Below, one piece after another: positions 9,801 through 18,970 of a DNA stretch of 33,718 bases. How positions within the stretch are numbered: position 1 is the stretch's first letter; each line of letters begins with the position of its first letter. The notes beneath the pieces are model-generated. The model made no database searches. It was given only the letters and a program-made list of their open reading frames with translations, and was not told where the DNA came from. The position numbers were made by a program, and so were the translations under genes. Source of the DNA: Pseudomonadota bacterium (lineage in GTDB: Bacteria > Bdellovibrionota_B > Oligoflexia > Oligoflexales > CAIYRB01); NCBI GenBank assembly GCA_026390435.1, contig JAPLFY010000014.1:1-33718 (forward strand), in the 5' to 3' direction.

Positions 9801-10951
9801 ATCGCCATTTTCTTCGGCAGACCACACTGATGCAAACGAAGGTCGGGACCTACAACGATAACCGAACGACCAGAATAGTCGACGCGCTTACCGAGCAAAT
9901 TCTGACGGAAGCGGCCTTGCTTACCCTTGAGCATATCGGAAAGGGAACGCAGGGGACGTTTGTTAGGACCGGTAAATACTTTCCCCCGACGACCATTATC
10001 GAAGAGCGCGTCCACTGCTTCCTGCAGCATACGCTTCTCATTGCGAATGATAATCTCCGGAGCATTTAGCTCGATAAGACGAAGCAAACGGTTGTTCCGG
10101 TTGATGACCCGACGGTAGAGGTCGTTCAAGTCTGAGGTCGCGAACCGCCCGCCATCCAGCGGCACCAACGGACGCAGGTCCGGAGGCAAAACAGGAATAA
10201 CCGATAGCATCATCCACTGAGGCTTAGCCATGAAATTACCAGCATTATCCTGCTGATTAAAGGCCTCAACAACCTTCAGCCGCTTCTGTAACTTCTTCCG
10301 GGTAGCCTCGGCTTTCACATCACGAAGGTCCCGCCGCAGATCCTCAGCGAGGTCTTCGATCCGTACCTGGGACAGCAATTCCATAATCGCTTCAGCGCCT
10401 ACACCAACCCGAAACGCACCATTTCCGTGCTCGACCAGGGCGGTGTCATAGTCCTCTTCGGACAACACTTGCGCCATCTTTAGCTTGGTAACATCCTGGG
10501 TACCTGGATCTAAGACAACATAGGACTCACTGTAAAGGATACGCTCGACATCCTTCAAAGTGATATCCAGCATCGCACCAATACGCGATGGCAAGGACTT
10601 CAGGAACCAAATGTGCGCTACAGGAGTCGCCAAGTTGATGTGACCCAAACGTTCACGACGAACCTTCGAGTGGATAACTTCCACGCCGCACTTATCGCAA
10701 ACGATACCACGGTGTTTCATCCGCTTGTACTTACCACAAATACACTCGAAATCCCGGACTGGCCCAAAGATCTTAGCGCAAAAAAGACCATCGCGTTCCG
10801 GTTTGAACGTACGGTAATTGATTGTCTCCGGCTTTTTCACTTCGCCGTAAGACCAGCTCCGAATTTTCTCCGGCGATGCGAGTGAGATCTTAATAGCATT
10901 GAAGCTAAGGGGATCAGTCGGTTTATCAAAAAAATTCAGTAAGTCTTTCAA
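6803..10951 (-). CDS. rpoC: RNA polymerase beta' subunit
   Basis: Beta', 1382 residues, forms the catalytic clamp of RNA polymerase. The N-terminus MKDLLNFF leads into the first zinc site (Cys at 70, 72, 85, 88 in FECICGKYK and VCDKCG). The Mg-binding loop [12 protein letters not shown] is intact. A second zinc cluster is formed by EYDC and [13 protein letters not shown]. The trigger-loop region [16 protein letters not shown] is present. The start codon is TTG, fixed by conservation and by GAGGAG seven bases upstream. The gene follows rpoB by 47 bases with no terminator between. Length is near the usual proteobacterial value. Confidence 0.99.
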   Translation of the reverse strand: MKDLLNFFDKPTDPLSFNAIKISLASPEKIRSWSYGEVKKPETINYRTFKPERDGLFCAKIFGPVRDFECICGKYKRMKHRGIVCDKCGVEVIHSKVRRERLGHINLATPVAHIWFLKSLPSRIGAMLDITLKDVERILYSESYVVLDPGTQDVTKLKMAQVLSEEDYDTALVEHGNGAFRVGVGAEAIMELLSQVRIEDLAEDLRRDLRDVKAEATRKKLQKRLKVVEAFNQQDNAGNFMAKPQWMMLSVIPVLPPDLRPLVPLDGGRFATSDLNDLYRRVINRNNRLLRLIELNAPEIIIRNEKRMLQEAVDALFDNGRRGKVFTGPNKRPLRSLSDMLKGKQGRFRQNLLGKRVDYSGRSVIVVGPDLRLHQCGLPKKMAIELFKPFLYNKLEEHGIVSTIKSAKKLVEKERPEVWDSLEEVTKEHPVLLNRAPTLHRLGIQAFEPVLIEGKAIQLHPLVCFAFNADFDGDQMAVHIPLSVEAQLEARVLMMSTNNILSPASGNPVIVPTQDIVLGIYYLTREDVGAPGAGKIFGSVEEVRAAYDHDCVGLQAPITVRLRGARTKTTVGRALLSEILPDEIPFDMINKALGKKEMGRLVNETFRRCGPKRTVLVADALRAIGYRYSTKAGLSISIGDMVVPQIKQKLLDEAYEEVKKIKEQYSEGLLTEGERYNKVIDIWAKVTEGIAGEMFKNISTMSRTDHNGQEQTVPSNNSIYMMADSGARGSAQQIRQLAGMRGLMAKPSGEIIETPITSNFREGLSVLEYFTSTHGARKGLADTALKTASSGYLTRRLVDVAQDAIISEYDCKTEEGLMLVPLREGNDIKESLGKRSLGRTTLEEILRPSDGQLLVKRGELINEALAESIDKNQVESARVRSTLTCESRVGACAKCYGRDLATGHLVNVGEAVGVIAAQSIGEPGTQLTMRTFHFGGAVSHTVETSAQASRFSGAVKFHDLRCVNNREGNLVVLTRTGEIQVVGDDGSVKEKYPIIYGSTLSVREGDRVAAGDKLAVWDPFTVPIIAEVAGNVRYTDLREGSTLEERVDEVTFQTQRVVTEGRTGELKPRLEILDANGVVVKATTKKDAVYSLPVGAIVVQDDMAMIHPGDIIAKIPRETTKTKDITGGLPRVAELFEARKPKDLAIMGDRDGTVSFGADTKGKRKLILTDDAGESKEYLIPKGKHVVVTDGDYIRKGELLVDGQVNPHEILEVLGRVALAKFLVDNIQDVYRLQGVEINDKHIEVIVRQMVRRVKIVDPGDTKFLPAEQVDRHELFDVNAVMREQGKAEATSESLLLGITKASLSTESFISAASFQETTKVLTEASINSKVDFLRGLKENVIMGRLIPAGTGAKVYRDLKAEVATVRRQPAVAAPADQTAAQ

Positions 10952-10998
10952 ATCACGACTCCTCTAAACTGAGGGACCTGGAGCAAATTAACATTTCG

Positions 10999-13900
10999 TT
11001 ACTGCTGCTGTTGCAGTCCATCCAGGCCAGTTTCCTGCCCGTCATCACGGATCAGATTGACGTCTAGGCCAAGGCTTTGGAGCTCTTTAACCAACACGTT
11101 GAAGCTCTCTGGAAGGCCCGGCGTCATTGCGTTCTGGCCTTTTACAATGGACTCATACATTCGCGTACGCCCAAGCAAGTCATCCGACTTAACAGTCAGG
11201 AACTCCTGAAGGGTGTGCGCTGCACCGTATGCTTCCATCGCCCAAACTTCCATCTCACCAAGACGCTGACCACCGAACTGAGCTTTACCACCCAATGGCT
11301 GCTGGGTGACCAAGGAATACGGTCCAATCGACCGAGCATGGATCTTCTCATCAACCAAATGATGAAGCTTGAGGACGTACATCACGCCCACCGTCACCCG
11401 GTTGTCAAACTTACTGCCGGTCCGGCCATCATAGAGATCGACCTGACCATCATCATTAAGACCAGCCAGCCGCAAATGGGCCTTAATTTCCGATTCATTA
11501 GCGCCGTCGAACACTGGGTTGGCGAAATGAACGCCTTCCCGGTACTTACGCACAAACGTCTTCAACTGTTCGTCCGTCGCCGACTTCGCAAATGCCTGCA
11601 CATCTGGGGCATCCCAGATTTGAAGAATATACTCCTCGACCGCCTTGCGGTCGAAGGTAGCTTCCAACATCTCATTCAACCGCTCGCCGATGCCTTTTGC
11701 AGCCCAGCCAAGGTGAGTTTCCAGAATCTGACCAATGTTCATCCGCGATGGAACGCCCAGCGGGTTTAGCACTACATCAACTGGCCGACCATTTTCCAAA
11801 AATGGCATGTCTTCCTCAGGGAGGATACGCGACACAACACCCTTGTTGCCGTGCCGACCGGCCATTTTGTCACCGACCTGCAGCTTCCGCTTGATGGCTA
11901 TATAGACCTTCACCATCTTGATCACGCCAGGAGGAAGCTCGTCTCCCTTTTTAATCTTCTTGATCTGTTCTTCGGTCATAAACCGAATCAGATTGATCTT
12001 GTCGCGAAGGTTGTCCAAGGCAGCGCGAAGAAGACCGTTCTTCTCTGCGTTCTTAAGACTTAACTGCTCCCACAATACGTAGTCTAAACTCTCGAGGAAC
12101 GCTGTATCGACAGTTGTTCCCTTTTTGCCAGCCACGTCGGCACTATCTTTAGCTTTGACATCAGTCGCTAGCGCATCACCATTAGCAATCCTGGCCATCT
12201 TGCGAATAGCAGAATCTTTAATGATATTGATACGATCGCCCTCGTCCTTACGCAGCTTCAGAATCTCAGTCTCTTCGATCTGAAGTGACCGTACATCTTT
12301 ATCTGCACCTGCACGGGCGAAAACTTTCGCACCGATAACTGTACCAACCACCCCGGGAGGCACCCGAAGGGAGGTATCACGAACGTCACCAGCCTTCTCA
12401 CCGAAGATAGCCCTTAGCAACTTCTCTTCAGGAGTCAGCTGCGTCTCACCCTTAGGGGTGATCTTACCCACCAGAATGTCATTTGGCTGAACCTCAGCAC
12501 CGATGCGGATGATCCCAGCCTCATCGAGATTCCTTAGGGCTTCTTCACCCACATTAGGAATATCACTGGTGATCTCTTCCTGACCGAGCTTCGTGTCGCG
12601 CGAAATACACTCAAACTCTTGAATGTGAATCGATGTGAACTGGTCTTCTTTAACAACTTTCTCTGAAATCAAGATCGAATCTTCAAAGTTGTAGCCGCTC
12701 CAAGGCATGAAGGCGACGACCACATTCTGCCCAAGCGCCAACTCCCCAGTCTCGATGCCGAATCCGTCGGCGATAATATCACCACGGCCGACAACTTCTC
12801 CCTTTTGAACAATTGGGCGCTGGTTAATACAGGTGTCCAAGTTGGACCGCTTGTACTTTTGAAGATTGTAAATGTCCACGTCTGCACCGACCTCGGTCAG
12901 GGCTTCTGGATCATCTTCGTTGGTCTTGATAACAATCCGGTCAGCATCGACTGACACCACGGTGCCGTCACGCTTAGCCACCACAGCGGCGCCCGAGTCG
13001 CGAGCAACGATGAGCTCTAGCCCGGTACCGATAAGTGGCGCCCGAGTTTTAAGCAGAGGCACAGCCTGGCGCTGCATGTTCGAGCCCATCAAAGCTCTGT
13101 TCGCATCATCGTTTTGAAGGAATGGAATTAACGACGCAGCTACAGACACCAACTGATTGGTGGACACGTCCATCAAGTCAGCTTCTTCAGCTCGCGCAAT
13201 CTCGCTCTCACCCTGGCGCCTAACCCCGACTAACTCGTCAGGCTTGTGCGTACCGGGAAGAGCCGCCTGTGCAATCACATGCTCACGGTGTTCTTCAGAT
13301 GCTGAGTAGTAACGCACCGCCTTTTTCAGATCATCCGTCCGAAGGCTCTTGTACGGTGTCTCGATGAAGCCATACTCGTTCACCCGAGCATAACTAGCCA
13401 AAGAGGAAATCAACCCAATGTTCGGGCCCTCTGGCGTCTCTACCGGACAAATACGACCGTAATGAGTAGGGTGAACATCGCGAACTTCAAAGCCCGCGCG
13501 TTCGCGTGACAGACCGCCAGGTCCAAGAGCCGATAGCCGACGCTTGTGAGTTACTTCAGACAACGGGTTCGTCTGGTCCATGAACTGGCTCAGCTGCGAG
13601 GATCCGAAGAACTCCTTCACAACTGCAGAAGCTGGCTTATTATTAATAAAATCATGCGGCAACAGTGTGTCTACGTCTTGCAACTGCAGACGCTCGCGAA
13701 TTGCCCGTTCAATCCGAAGCAGGCCTATCCGGTATTGATTCTCTAGCAACTCACCCACAGCACGAACGCGCCGGTTGCCCAAGTGGTCGATGTCATCGAT
13801 TTCGCCGTTACCGTTCTTCAAACGCAACAGATAGCCGACCGTCTTCAGGATATCATCCTTAGTCAACGTCCTCTGCTCTAAGGGCAAATCTAGACCGAGG

Positions 13901-15144
13901 CGCTCGTTTAGCTTTAAACGACCGACCGTGCTTAGATCGTAGCGATCTGCATTAAAGAAGAGATTATCAAACAAGGTCTTGGCTGGTTCGATCGTTGGTG
14001 GATCACCTGGTCGCAAGCGTTTGTAAATCTCAAGGATAGCTTCATCCTGAGTGCTTATCCGATCACTAACTAAGGTGTTGCGGAACGAAGCATCAGCATT
14101 CACCTGATCCATGAACAAAATGTCGATCTCTTCAACACCGCGGTTGACGATCTCTTTAACCAGAGCCTTGTCCAAGTCGGCGTTAAGCGGAATGATCACA
14201 TTCCCTTCACGATCCTTCACGCCTGCCGCTAAAACCTTGCCAACCATATCGTCGCCGCTTAGCACCTGGTATTCTAAACCAGCCTGCTGCATCTGACGGA
14301 TGGCGCCTTGAGAAATACGGCGATTCTTCTTAACGTACACCTTGCCCGAAGTCGGGTCTAGAATATCGGCAGATGCCCGCTGACCGCGAAGAAGTTCGAA
14401 GTTCAACTTCTTTTCAAACTTACCTTCGCGAACACGGATGCGCTCTTTTTCATAAAAGTAGTCAAGCAATTGGGCATCGGTGAATCCCAGTGCTTTCAAT
14501 AATACGGTCGCGTGAAGCTTCCGTCGACGATCAATACGCACGTACAAGATGTCTTTCGAGTCAAACTCGAAGTCCATCCAGCTTCCGCGATATGGAATGA
14601 TTCTAGCCGTATAAAGCAGTTTGCCTGTCGCGCTGTTACGACCCTTGTCATGATCAAAAAATACACCGGCAGAGCGGTGCAACTGCGAGACCACAACACG
14701 TTCTGTACCGTTGATGATGAACGTTCCGGAGTCTGTCATCAAGGGAATTTCACCGAAGTAAACTTCCTGCTCTTTGACGTCCCGGATAGTTTTTACACCG
14801 GAATCTTTATCTACGTCCCATACGACGAGTCGAATAACGACTTTGAGGGGAGCCGCAAAGCTCATCCCCCGCTGCCGGCACTCGTCAACGGTGTACTTCG
14901 GCTCTTCGAAAGCATAGCTCACGAACTCGACCGAGGCCGTTTCCTGAAAGTCTTGAATAGGAAACACCGACCGAAACACACCCTCAAGCCCAACGTTCTT
15001 GCGCTTGTCCGGGTCCGCAGCCATTTGCAGAAATTGCTCATAGCTATTGCGTTGAACTTCGATCAGGTAAGGGATTTCGACAGCAGGAGGAATTTTGGCA
15101 AAATTCTTCCTTGGCCGCGTAAAGGATGCTGCCAGGGAGGTCAT
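10999..15144 (-). CDS. rpoB: RNA polymerase beta subunit
   Basis: Beta, 1381 residues, builds the other half of the active-site cleft with beta'. Conserved blocks are in order, including the rifampicin pocket ([20 protein letters not shown] and [10 protein letters not shown]), which looks wild type at the usual resistance positions. The region [19 protein letters not shown] and the C-terminal [17 protein letters not shown] are intact. The ATG at 15144 has GGAGAG just upstream. It is preceded by a 292-base gap from rplL that holds a possible attenuator and promoter, and is followed closely by rpoC. The length slightly exceeds that of E. coli (1342). Confidence 0.99.
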   Translation of the reverse strand: MTSLAASFTRPRKNFAKIPPAVEIPYLIEVQRNSYEQFLQMAADPDKRKNVGLEGVFRSVFPIQDFQETASVEFVSYAFEEPKYTVDECRQRGMSFAAPLKVVIRLVVWDVDKDSGVKTIRDVKEQEVYFGEIPLMTDSGTFIINGTERVVVSQLHRSAGVFFDHDKGRNSATGKLLYTARIIPYRGSWMDFEFDSKDILYVRIDRRRKLHATVLLKALGFTDAQLLDYFYEKERIRVREGKFEKKLNFELLRGQRASADILDPTSGKVYVKKNRRISQGAIRQMQQAGLEYQVLSGDDMVGKVLAAGVKDREGNVIIPLNADLDKALVKEIVNRGVEEIDILFMDQVNADASFRNTLVSDRISTQDEAILEIYKRLRPGDPPTIEPAKTLFDNLFFNADRYDLSTVGRLKLNERLGLDLPLEQRTLTKDDILKTVGYLLRLKNGNGEIDDIDHLGNRRVRAVGELLENQYRIGLLRIERAIRERLQLQDVDTLLPHDFINNKPASAVVKEFFGSSQLSQFMDQTNPLSEVTHKRRLSALGPGGLSRERAGFEVRDVHPTHYGRICPVETPEGPNIGLISSLASYARVNEYGFIETPYKSLRTDDLKKAVRYYSASEEHREHVIAQAALPGTHKPDELVGVRRQGESEIARAEEADLMDVSTNQLVSVAASLIPFLQNDDANRALMGSNMQRQAVPLLKTRAPLIGTGLELIVARDSGAAVVAKRDGTVVSVDADRIVIKTNEDDPEALTEVGADVDIYNLQKYKRSNLDTCINQRPIVQKGEVVGRGDIIADGFGIETGELALGQNVVVAFMPWSGYNFEDSILISEKVVKEDQFTSIHIQEFECISRDTKLGQEEITSDIPNVGEEALRNLDEAGIIRIGAEVQPNDILVGKITPKGETQLTPEEKLLRAIFGEKAGDVRDTSLRVPPGVVGTVIGAKVFARAGADKDVRSLQIEETEILKLRKDEGDRINIIKDSAIRKMARIANGDALATDVKAKDSADVAGKKGTTVDTAFLESLDYVLWEQLSLKNAEKNGLLRAALDNLRDKINLIRFMTEEQIKKIKKGDELPPGVIKMVKVYIAIKRKLQVGDKMAGRHGNKGVVSRILPEEDMPFLENGRPVDVVLNPLGVPSRMNIGQILETHLGWAAKGIGERLNEMLEATFDRKAVEEYILQIWDAPDVQAFAKSATDEQLKTFVRKYREGVHFANPVFDGANESEIKAHLRLAGLNDDGQVDLYDGRTGSKFDNRVTVGVMYVLKLHHLVDEKIHARSIGPYSLVTQQPLGGKAQFGGQRLGEMEVWAMEAYGAAHTLQEFLTVKSDDLLGRTRMYESIVKGQNAMTPGLPESFNVLVKELQSLGLDVNLIRDDGQETGLDGLQQQQ

Positions 15145-15247
15145 AGGGCTCTCCTAAAGATCCAAGGGAATGCAGGACACCCTAACGTCGCCACGTCAAA
15201 GGATTTGCCCTGCTTCATGTCGCACTGAAAGTATCGAAAGCTGGCTC

Positions 15248-15276
15248 ATCATTTCCAGAGGCTTGACAAATGTCAA
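15248..15276 (-). promoter_or_regulatory. Candidate rpoB promoter
   Basis: On the minus strand TTGACA (15271-15276), a 17-base spacer and AATGAT (15248-15253) lie about 100 bases before rpoB. The -35 is consensus and the -10 matches 4 of 6. The -35 is part of a palindrome, TTGACATTTGTCAA. It would let rpoBC be raised independently of the ribosomal genes. Confidence 0.4.
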
Positions 15277-15293
15277 CAGACAATATCCATGAC

Positions 15294-15320
15294 ATAAAAC
15301 TAAGACCCCGCCTCAGCAGG
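15294..15320 (-). terminator. Possible attenuator between rplL and rpoB
   Basis: On the minus strand CCTGC-TGAG-GCGGG forms a 5-pair stem (one G-U) followed by GTCTTAGTTTTATG. It lies in the 292-base rplL-rpoB gap, where E. coli has a partial terminator that lowers polymerase relative to L7/L12 synthesis. The stem is short and the tail mixed, so a leaky terminator is the most that can be claimed. A second imperfect stem lies near 15370-15388. Confidence 0.4.
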
Positions 15321-15436
15321 ACAACACGTCAATTTAGGAAATGTCATAAGACATGCTCTACTGACGCGCACCGCTGCATGAGGCGGTCTTAACGGCCATG
15401 CCTCTGGCAAAGCCAACCGACTAGGCTAGGCCAAGC

Positions 15437-15811
15437 TTACTTGAGCTCGACTTTTGCACCAGCCTCTTCTAGGGCTTTCTTGATTTTTGCAGCTTCTTCT
15501 TTAGAAACGCCTTCCTTCACGGTTTTTGGCGCTCCTTCGACCAAGTCCTTAGCTTCTTTCAAGCCGAGGCCAGTGATCGTACGGATTTCCTTAATCACGT
15601 TGATCTTCTTGTCGCCAGAGCTGGCCAAGACCACCGTGAACTCCGTTTGTTCTTCAACCGGAGCAGCAGCAGCTGGGGCAGCGGCTGCAGCAACCGGGGC
15701 CGCAGCACTTACGCCGAACTTGGTCTCAAGTTCTTTCACCAACTCAGCTGCTTCCAGCAGCGTAAGGTTTTCCAAGAAAGTAATTACCTGTTCTTTCGTA
15801 ACGCTCGACAT
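15437..15811 (-). CDS. rplL: 50S ribosomal protein L7/L12
   Basis: L7/L12, 124 residues, is the multi-copy acidic stalk protein that recruits and stimulates translational GTPases. The N-terminal dimerisation helix region (1-33), Ala/Pro-rich hinge (about 38-54) and C-terminal domain with [16 protein letters not shown] are all present. Conservation and a strong AGGAGGGAG set the start at 15811; an in-frame start six codons upstream is rejected because it falls in the binding site. A stem-loop in the 63-base rplJ-rplL gap lies directly before that site. Confidence 0.97.
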   Translation of the reverse strand: MSSVTKEQVITFLENLTLLEAAELVKELETKFGVSAAAPVAAAAAPAAAAPVEEQTEFTVVLASSGDKKINVIKEIRTITGLGLKEAKDLVEGAPKTVKEGVSKEEAAKIKKALEEAGAKVELK

Positions 15812-15830
15812 ACCGTACTCCCTCCTCAAC

Positions 15831-15855
15831 CTTCGGCGCTATAAGCGACCCGAAG
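15831..15855 (-). promoter_or_regulatory. Stem-loop before the rplL ribosome binding site
   Basis: On the minus strand CTTCGG-GT-CGC-TTATA-GCG-CCGAAG forms a 9-pair stem with a 2-base bulge. It lies between rplJ and rplL and ends a few bases before AGGAGGGAG. No U-tract follows, so it is not a terminator. It could shape rplL translation, which must exceed that of rplJ about fourfold, or be a processing site. Confidence 0.5.
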
Positions 15856-15874
15856 CGGTATACAATTAAAACTA

Positions 15875-16405
15875 CTAGTTCGCCTTCTTATCCTTAATCG
15901 CACCGATGACCTGAACGAGCTGCCTTGGCACCCCGGTAAGAACCCCAAGAATCCCGCGGTGCGGAGCAACCAAGGTTCCCACCAAACGAGCCAACAGTAC
16001 ATCCATTGTTGGCAGTTCAGCGATAGTCTTGATGTCAGCGGCCGAGACGGCTTTGCCGTCCAAAACACCACCGGTAACTTTAAAGTTCTCCTTGTCCTTG
16101 CCGAACTCTAACACCGACTTGGCGGCCTTAGCTGGATCACCGTAAACGATTACCAGGCCAACAGGCCCTTTTAGAGAGTCGGAAATTGCCGCGACATTTC
16201 CCGCTTCTTCCCGGATTGCGACTTTCGTCACCCGGTTTTTAACTACGCGAAACTCGGACTGCGACTCGCGGAGCCTAACTCGCAGATCAGTCAACTCGGC
16301 CACCGTGAGACCACGGTACTCTGCCACCAAAGCGGCAGTGGCCTTCTTTAGACGCTCAGCTATTTCACCCTTCAGCACATGCTTGCGGGCTTTGGTCATT
16401 GCCAT
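15875..16405 (-). CDS. rplJ: 50S ribosomal protein L10
   Basis: L10, 176 residues, anchors the L7/L12 dimers to 23S rRNA. The N-terminal rRNA-binding domain (KGEIAERLKKATAALVAEYRG-type block, FRVVKNRVTKVA) and the C-terminal stalk helix are recognisable. GGTGAGGG precedes the ATG; an internal ATG two codons later is an alternative. It ends with two tandem TAG codons. Only 37 bases separate it from rplA, too few for the long L10-binding leader that controls rplJL in E. coli, so any autogenous control would have to use sequence inside rplA or a different site. Confidence 0.96.
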   Translation of the reverse strand: MAMTKARKHVLKGEIAERLKKATAALVAEYRGLTVAELTDLRVRLRESQSEFRVVKNRVTKVAIREEAGNVAAISDSLKGPVGLVIVYGDPAKAAKSVLEFGKDKENFKVTGGVLDGKAVSAADIKTIAELPTMDVLLARLVGTLVAPHRGILGVLTGVPRQLVQVIGAIKDKKAN

Positions 16406-16442
16406 GGCGTTACACCCTCACCTACCTAGGAAATAAAACTCA

Positions 16443-17138
16443 TTACAACCGGAACGGAGCTGGATCAACCTTGACGCCAGGGCTCATAGTCGACGACAGC
16501 CCGATTCTTTGGACGTAGGTACCTTTTGCTGTCGCTGGCTTAGCTTTCAGCAGGGCATCAAGGACAGCCTTGGCATTCTCAACCAACTTATCCTGATCAA
16601 AACTCACCTTCCCTACGGGACAGTGAACGATACCAGCTTTGTCCACCCTGTACTCAGTACGACCAGCCTTTAACTCGTTAACGGCTTTCAGTACGTCGAA
16701 GGTCACGGTGCCAAGCTTCGGGTTAGGCATAAGGCCACGTGGACCCAAGACTTTACCCAACTTACCAACTACACCCATCATGTCAGGGGTAGCAACCACT
16801 TGATCAAAGTCCATCCAGCCGCCCTGGATTTTCGCTGCCAACTCATCACCGCCCACTTCAACAACGCCCTCGACTTTAGCTTGCGTTGCTTTTTCGCCTT
16901 TAGCGAACACGATGATTCGCACACTCTTACCAAGGCCATGAGGAAGCGGAACAGCGCCGCGCACATTTTGGTCTGCTTGGCGGGGATCTACCCCCAAATT
17001 GACAACCAGGTCTAAAGTGGCGTCAAACTTGCAGAATGTGGTTTTCTTGACGAGGCCTACTGCCTCAGACAAGGAATAATGTTTTACAGGATCAACGGCA
17101 GAGACAGCCGCGCGGTACTTTTTACCACGTTTCGCCAT
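16443..17138 (-). CDS. rplA: 50S ribosomal protein L1
   Basis: L1, 231 residues, forms the mobile L1 stalk that guides deacylated tRNA from the E site, and in many bacteria represses translation of its own mRNA. The two-domain fold is indicated by MAKRGKKYR at the start, [12 protein letters not shown], the hinge block [14 protein letters not shown] and C-terminal [19 protein letters not shown] precedes the ATG. A 114-base gap separates it from rplK; on the minus strand this gap holds a hairpin CCTCA-GTTT-TGAGG and another possible stem near 17165-17185, of unknown role. Confidence 0.97.
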   Translation of the reverse strand: MAKRGKKYRAAVSAVDPVKHYSLSEAVGLVKKTTFCKFDATLDLVVNLGVDPRQADQNVRGAVPLPHGLGKSVRIIVFAKGEKATQAKVEGVVEVGGDELAAKIQGGWMDFDQVVATPDMMGVVGKLGKVLGPRGLMPNPKLGTVTFDVLKAVNELKAGRTEYRVDKAGIVHCPVGKVSFDQDKLVENAKAVLDALLKAKPATAKGTYVQRIGLSSTMSPGVKVDPAPFRL

Positions 17139-17252
17139 AAAGATATTCTCCGTAGTTCTAACGAGCCACCCAACTGGCAGCTCTCCTACTATGTCGGCCT
17201 CAAAACTGAGGCGTTGAATCGAAATCTAAACCAAGGACACTATCTGACAATC

Positions 17253-17678
17253 TCAGCCCTGAACTTCAAGACCCATGCTCCGAGCAGAACCGGAGATAAT
17301 CTTCACTGCAGCAGCTTCGTCGTAGCAATTAAGATCTTTCATCTTAATGGCTGCAATCTCTTTTACCTGAGCCAGACTGACCGACCCGCAGGTGGCTTTA
17401 CTTGGAGTCTGAGACCCCTTGTCAATCTTCGCAGCCTTTTTCAGGAGGTCGGAAGCTGGAGGGCTCTTGGTAATAAAAGAGAACGACTTGTCTGCATAAA
17501 CCGTAATGATTGTCGGCAGAATGGAGCCGATTTGCTTTTGCGTGCGAGCATTAAACTCTTTCGTGAACGCCATGATATTGACGCCACGCTGACCTAGCGC
17601 CGGCCCCACTGGGGGCGCGGGATTGGCTTTGCCGGCTGGGATCTGCAATTTGATATAGCCGACGATCTTCTTTGCCAC
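17253..17678 (-). CDS. rplK: 50S ribosomal protein L11
   Basis: L11, 141 residues, binds the GTPase-associated region of 23S rRNA and is needed for stringent-factor activation. The N-terminal domain has [20 protein letters not shown] and GVNIMAF; the C-terminal rRNA-binding domain follows. By homology (MAKK...) the start is the GTG at 17678, with AAGGAG six bases before; a TTG two codons upstream is also in frame. A TACCA-GTCT-TGGTA hairpin ends at the binding site and is a candidate for feedback control. A near-consensus promoter lies upstream. Confidence 0.96.
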   Translation of the reverse strand: MAKKIVGYIKLQIPAGKANPAPPVGPALGQRGVNIMAFTKEFNARTQKQIGSILPTIITVYADKSFSFITKSPPASDLLKKAAKIDKGSQTPSKATCGSVSLAQVKEIAAIKMKDLNCYDEAAAVKIISGSARSMGLEVQG

Positions 17679-17734
17679 CTTCAACTCCTTACCAAGACTG
17701 GTAGCCGAGAACCTAGAAAAAACAGAAGAGACGC

Positions 17735-17763
17735 TTTATACGGAAACCATTCCCCGAAGTCAA
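17735..17763 (-). promoter_or_regulatory. Strong promoter for the rplK operon
   Basis: On the minus strand TTGACT (17758-17763), a 17-base spacer and TATAAA (17735-17740) match sigma-70 consensus at 10 of 12 positions. The predicted transcript starts near 17728 and gives a leader of about 50 bases to rplK. This matches the position of the L11 promoter in E. coli and makes rplKAJL separable from secE-nusG. Confidence 0.75.
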
Positions 17764-17779
17764 GCTATCAATCTTGACT
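17758..17779. repeat. Inverted repeat over the -35 of the rplK promoter
   Basis: AGTCAAG (17758-17764) and CTTGACT (17773-17779) are perfect inverted arms around an 8-base loop. One arm contains the whole -35 hexamer and the other touches the nusG stop codon. No U-tract follows, so an operator or an RNA 3' structure for nusG fits better than a terminator. Confidence 0.5.
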
Positions 17780-18390
17780 TAGCTCAACTTCTGCACTTGT
17801 CCGTAATCTAGTTCTACAGGCGTTTCTCGTCCAAAAATACTAACTAAAATACGAAGCTTCATTTTATCGGCCTGAACAGCCTCAACGATGCCATCGAAAT
17901 TAGTGAATGCGCCGTCAATAACTTTTACGGCCTCACCTTTTTCGAAGCTCTGAGTAGCAGCTTGCTGCTTAGTCTGTTCTTTGATGGTCTCTGGCGATGT
18001 CAACCGCAGGACTTCCTGATCAGTAATCGGACGAGGCGCCCTAACGTTACCAACAAATCCGGTAATCTTCGGTGTCTCTCGAACTAGATGATTGGTCTCC
18101 TCGGTCATCTCCATCTCGACGATGATGTAACCGGGAAATGCGTTCCGCTCGACTTTTTTCTTCTTTCCGCTTTTTAACACGGTCTCTTGAGCAGTCTTGG
18201 GAACCACAATCTCACCAAACTTGTCTTCCATCTTATTGAACTTGATACGATCAAGAAGTGTAGACTTCGCCTTCTCTTCGAACATCGAATAGGTATGTAC
18301 GACATACCACTTAAATTTAGGGTTTTTTGGACCCTGCGTTGGGGATGGCGTAAGTTCCGCTTCCCCTGCTACCCGTGTTTCATCATTCAT
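17779..18390 (-). CDS. nusG: Transcription elongation/antitermination factor NusG
   Basis: NusG, 203 residues, binds the RNA polymerase clamp, suppresses pausing and links polymerase to Rho or ribosomes. The NGN domain starts at KWYVVHTYSMFEEKAK and includes NAFPGYIIVEMEM and FVGNVRAPRPI. The C-terminal KOW domain has KGEAVKVIDGAFTNFDGIV. The ATG at 18390 is chosen because upstream in-frame codons run into secE. This leaves about 28 residues (MNDETRVAGE...) before the NGN domain, longer than the 181-residue E. coli protein. It begins 47 bases after secE. The binding site is weak (GGTGAAG). Confidence 0.95.
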   Translation of the reverse strand: MNDETRVAGEAELTPSPTQGPKNPKFKWYVVHTYSMFEEKAKSTLLDRIKFNKMEDKFGEIVVPKTAQETVLKSGKKKKVERNAFPGYIIVEMEMTEETNHLVRETPKITGFVGNVRAPRPITDQEVLRLTSPETIKEQTKQQAATQSFEKGEAVKVIDGAFTNFDGIVEAVQADKMKLRILVSIFGRETPVELDYGQVQKLS

Positions 18391-18437
18391 GACTTCACCA
18401 TATTCAACTAGAACTTTCCGACTTTGAAGCCGCAGAA

Positions 18438-18815
18438 CTAGGCAATCAATAACTTCAGGATCCGAGACCAAAAAATATCAAATACGCCGACAATCACGGC
18501 GAAGATTCCAACGACTATACAGACAACAATGGTCATCCGCTTCGTGTCCGGCCAGCTAGGCCACGACACCTTGCGAAGCTCACCGAGTGCAGCAAGGAAG
18601 TATTCATTGCGCTCTTTATCGGAGCGCAGACCCCAGGCCGCACCAACACCAGCCGCTGCACTAACAACGTAGGCAGCATAGCTGAACCAATCGAGTCGCT
18701 CGATCCAACCGGTTTGTATGCCTACAGTTTCACATGCACGGTAAGCAACAAATGCCGTGAGCAGGAGAAACACGATATAAGCCGAATTTAACCAAAAGGC
18801 ATCGTCTTTCGCCAC
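18438..18815 (-). CDS. secE: Protein translocase subunit SecE
   Basis: SecE, 125 residues, clamps SecY in the inner-membrane translocon. Three membrane segments are visible (about 10-30, 42-62 and 95-120). The conserved cytoplasmic hinge ELRKVSWPSWPDTKR precedes the last helix, which is the essential core. Three segments and this length match the E. coli form (127) rather than the short one-helix form of many phyla. The GTG at 18815 is chosen because AAGGA lies nine bases before it; upstream in-frame codons would fall inside tRNA-Trp. It is almost certainly co-transcribed with that tRNA, 27 bases away. Confidence 0.94.
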   Translation of the reverse strand: MAKDDAFWLNSAYIVFLLLTAFVAYRACETVGIQTGWIERLDWFSYAAYVVSAAAGVGAAWGLRSDKERNEYFLAALGELRKVSWPSWPDTKRMTIVVCIVVGIFAVIVGVFDIFWSRILKLLIA

Positions 18816-18842
18816 TGGCTTAGTCCTTAGCTTAGGTGGAAA

Positions 18843-18918
18843 TGGCAGGCGAGGAGGGACTCGAACCCACAACAAACGGATTTGGAATCCGCCGCTCTAC
18901 CATTGGAGCTACTCGCCT
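18843..18918 (-). tRNA. tRNA-Trp (anticodon CCA)
   Basis: A complete 76-base cloverleaf with encoded CCA end. The acceptor is AGGCGAG/CTCGCCT, the anticodon loop TTCCAAA gives CCA, and the T-arm has GTTCGAG. It lies between tuf and secE, as in many proteobacteria. It begins only 11 bases past the tuf terminator. Confidence 0.96.
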
Positions 18919-18929
18919 AGAAACGACTC

Positions 18930-18960
18930 AACTAATAAAGCCGGGGCGTTAACCCCGGCT
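18930..18960 (-). terminator. Intrinsic terminator after tuf
   Basis: On the minus strand AGCCGGGG-TTAACG-CCCCGGCT is a perfect 8-bp GC-rich stem followed by TTATTAGTT. It lies just past the tuf stop. The U-tract is interrupted, so read-through into tRNA-Trp-secE is plausible, and no promoter is evident in the 11 bases left. Confidence 0.8.
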
Positions 18961-18970
18961 TACAAACTAA

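Noticed and set aside
11077-11769. 230-codon plus-strand frame
   Set aside because: It is antisense to the highly conserved rpoB 3' half.
14512-15228. 238-codon plus-strand frame
   Set aside because: It is antisense to the start of rpoB and carries no recognisable domain.
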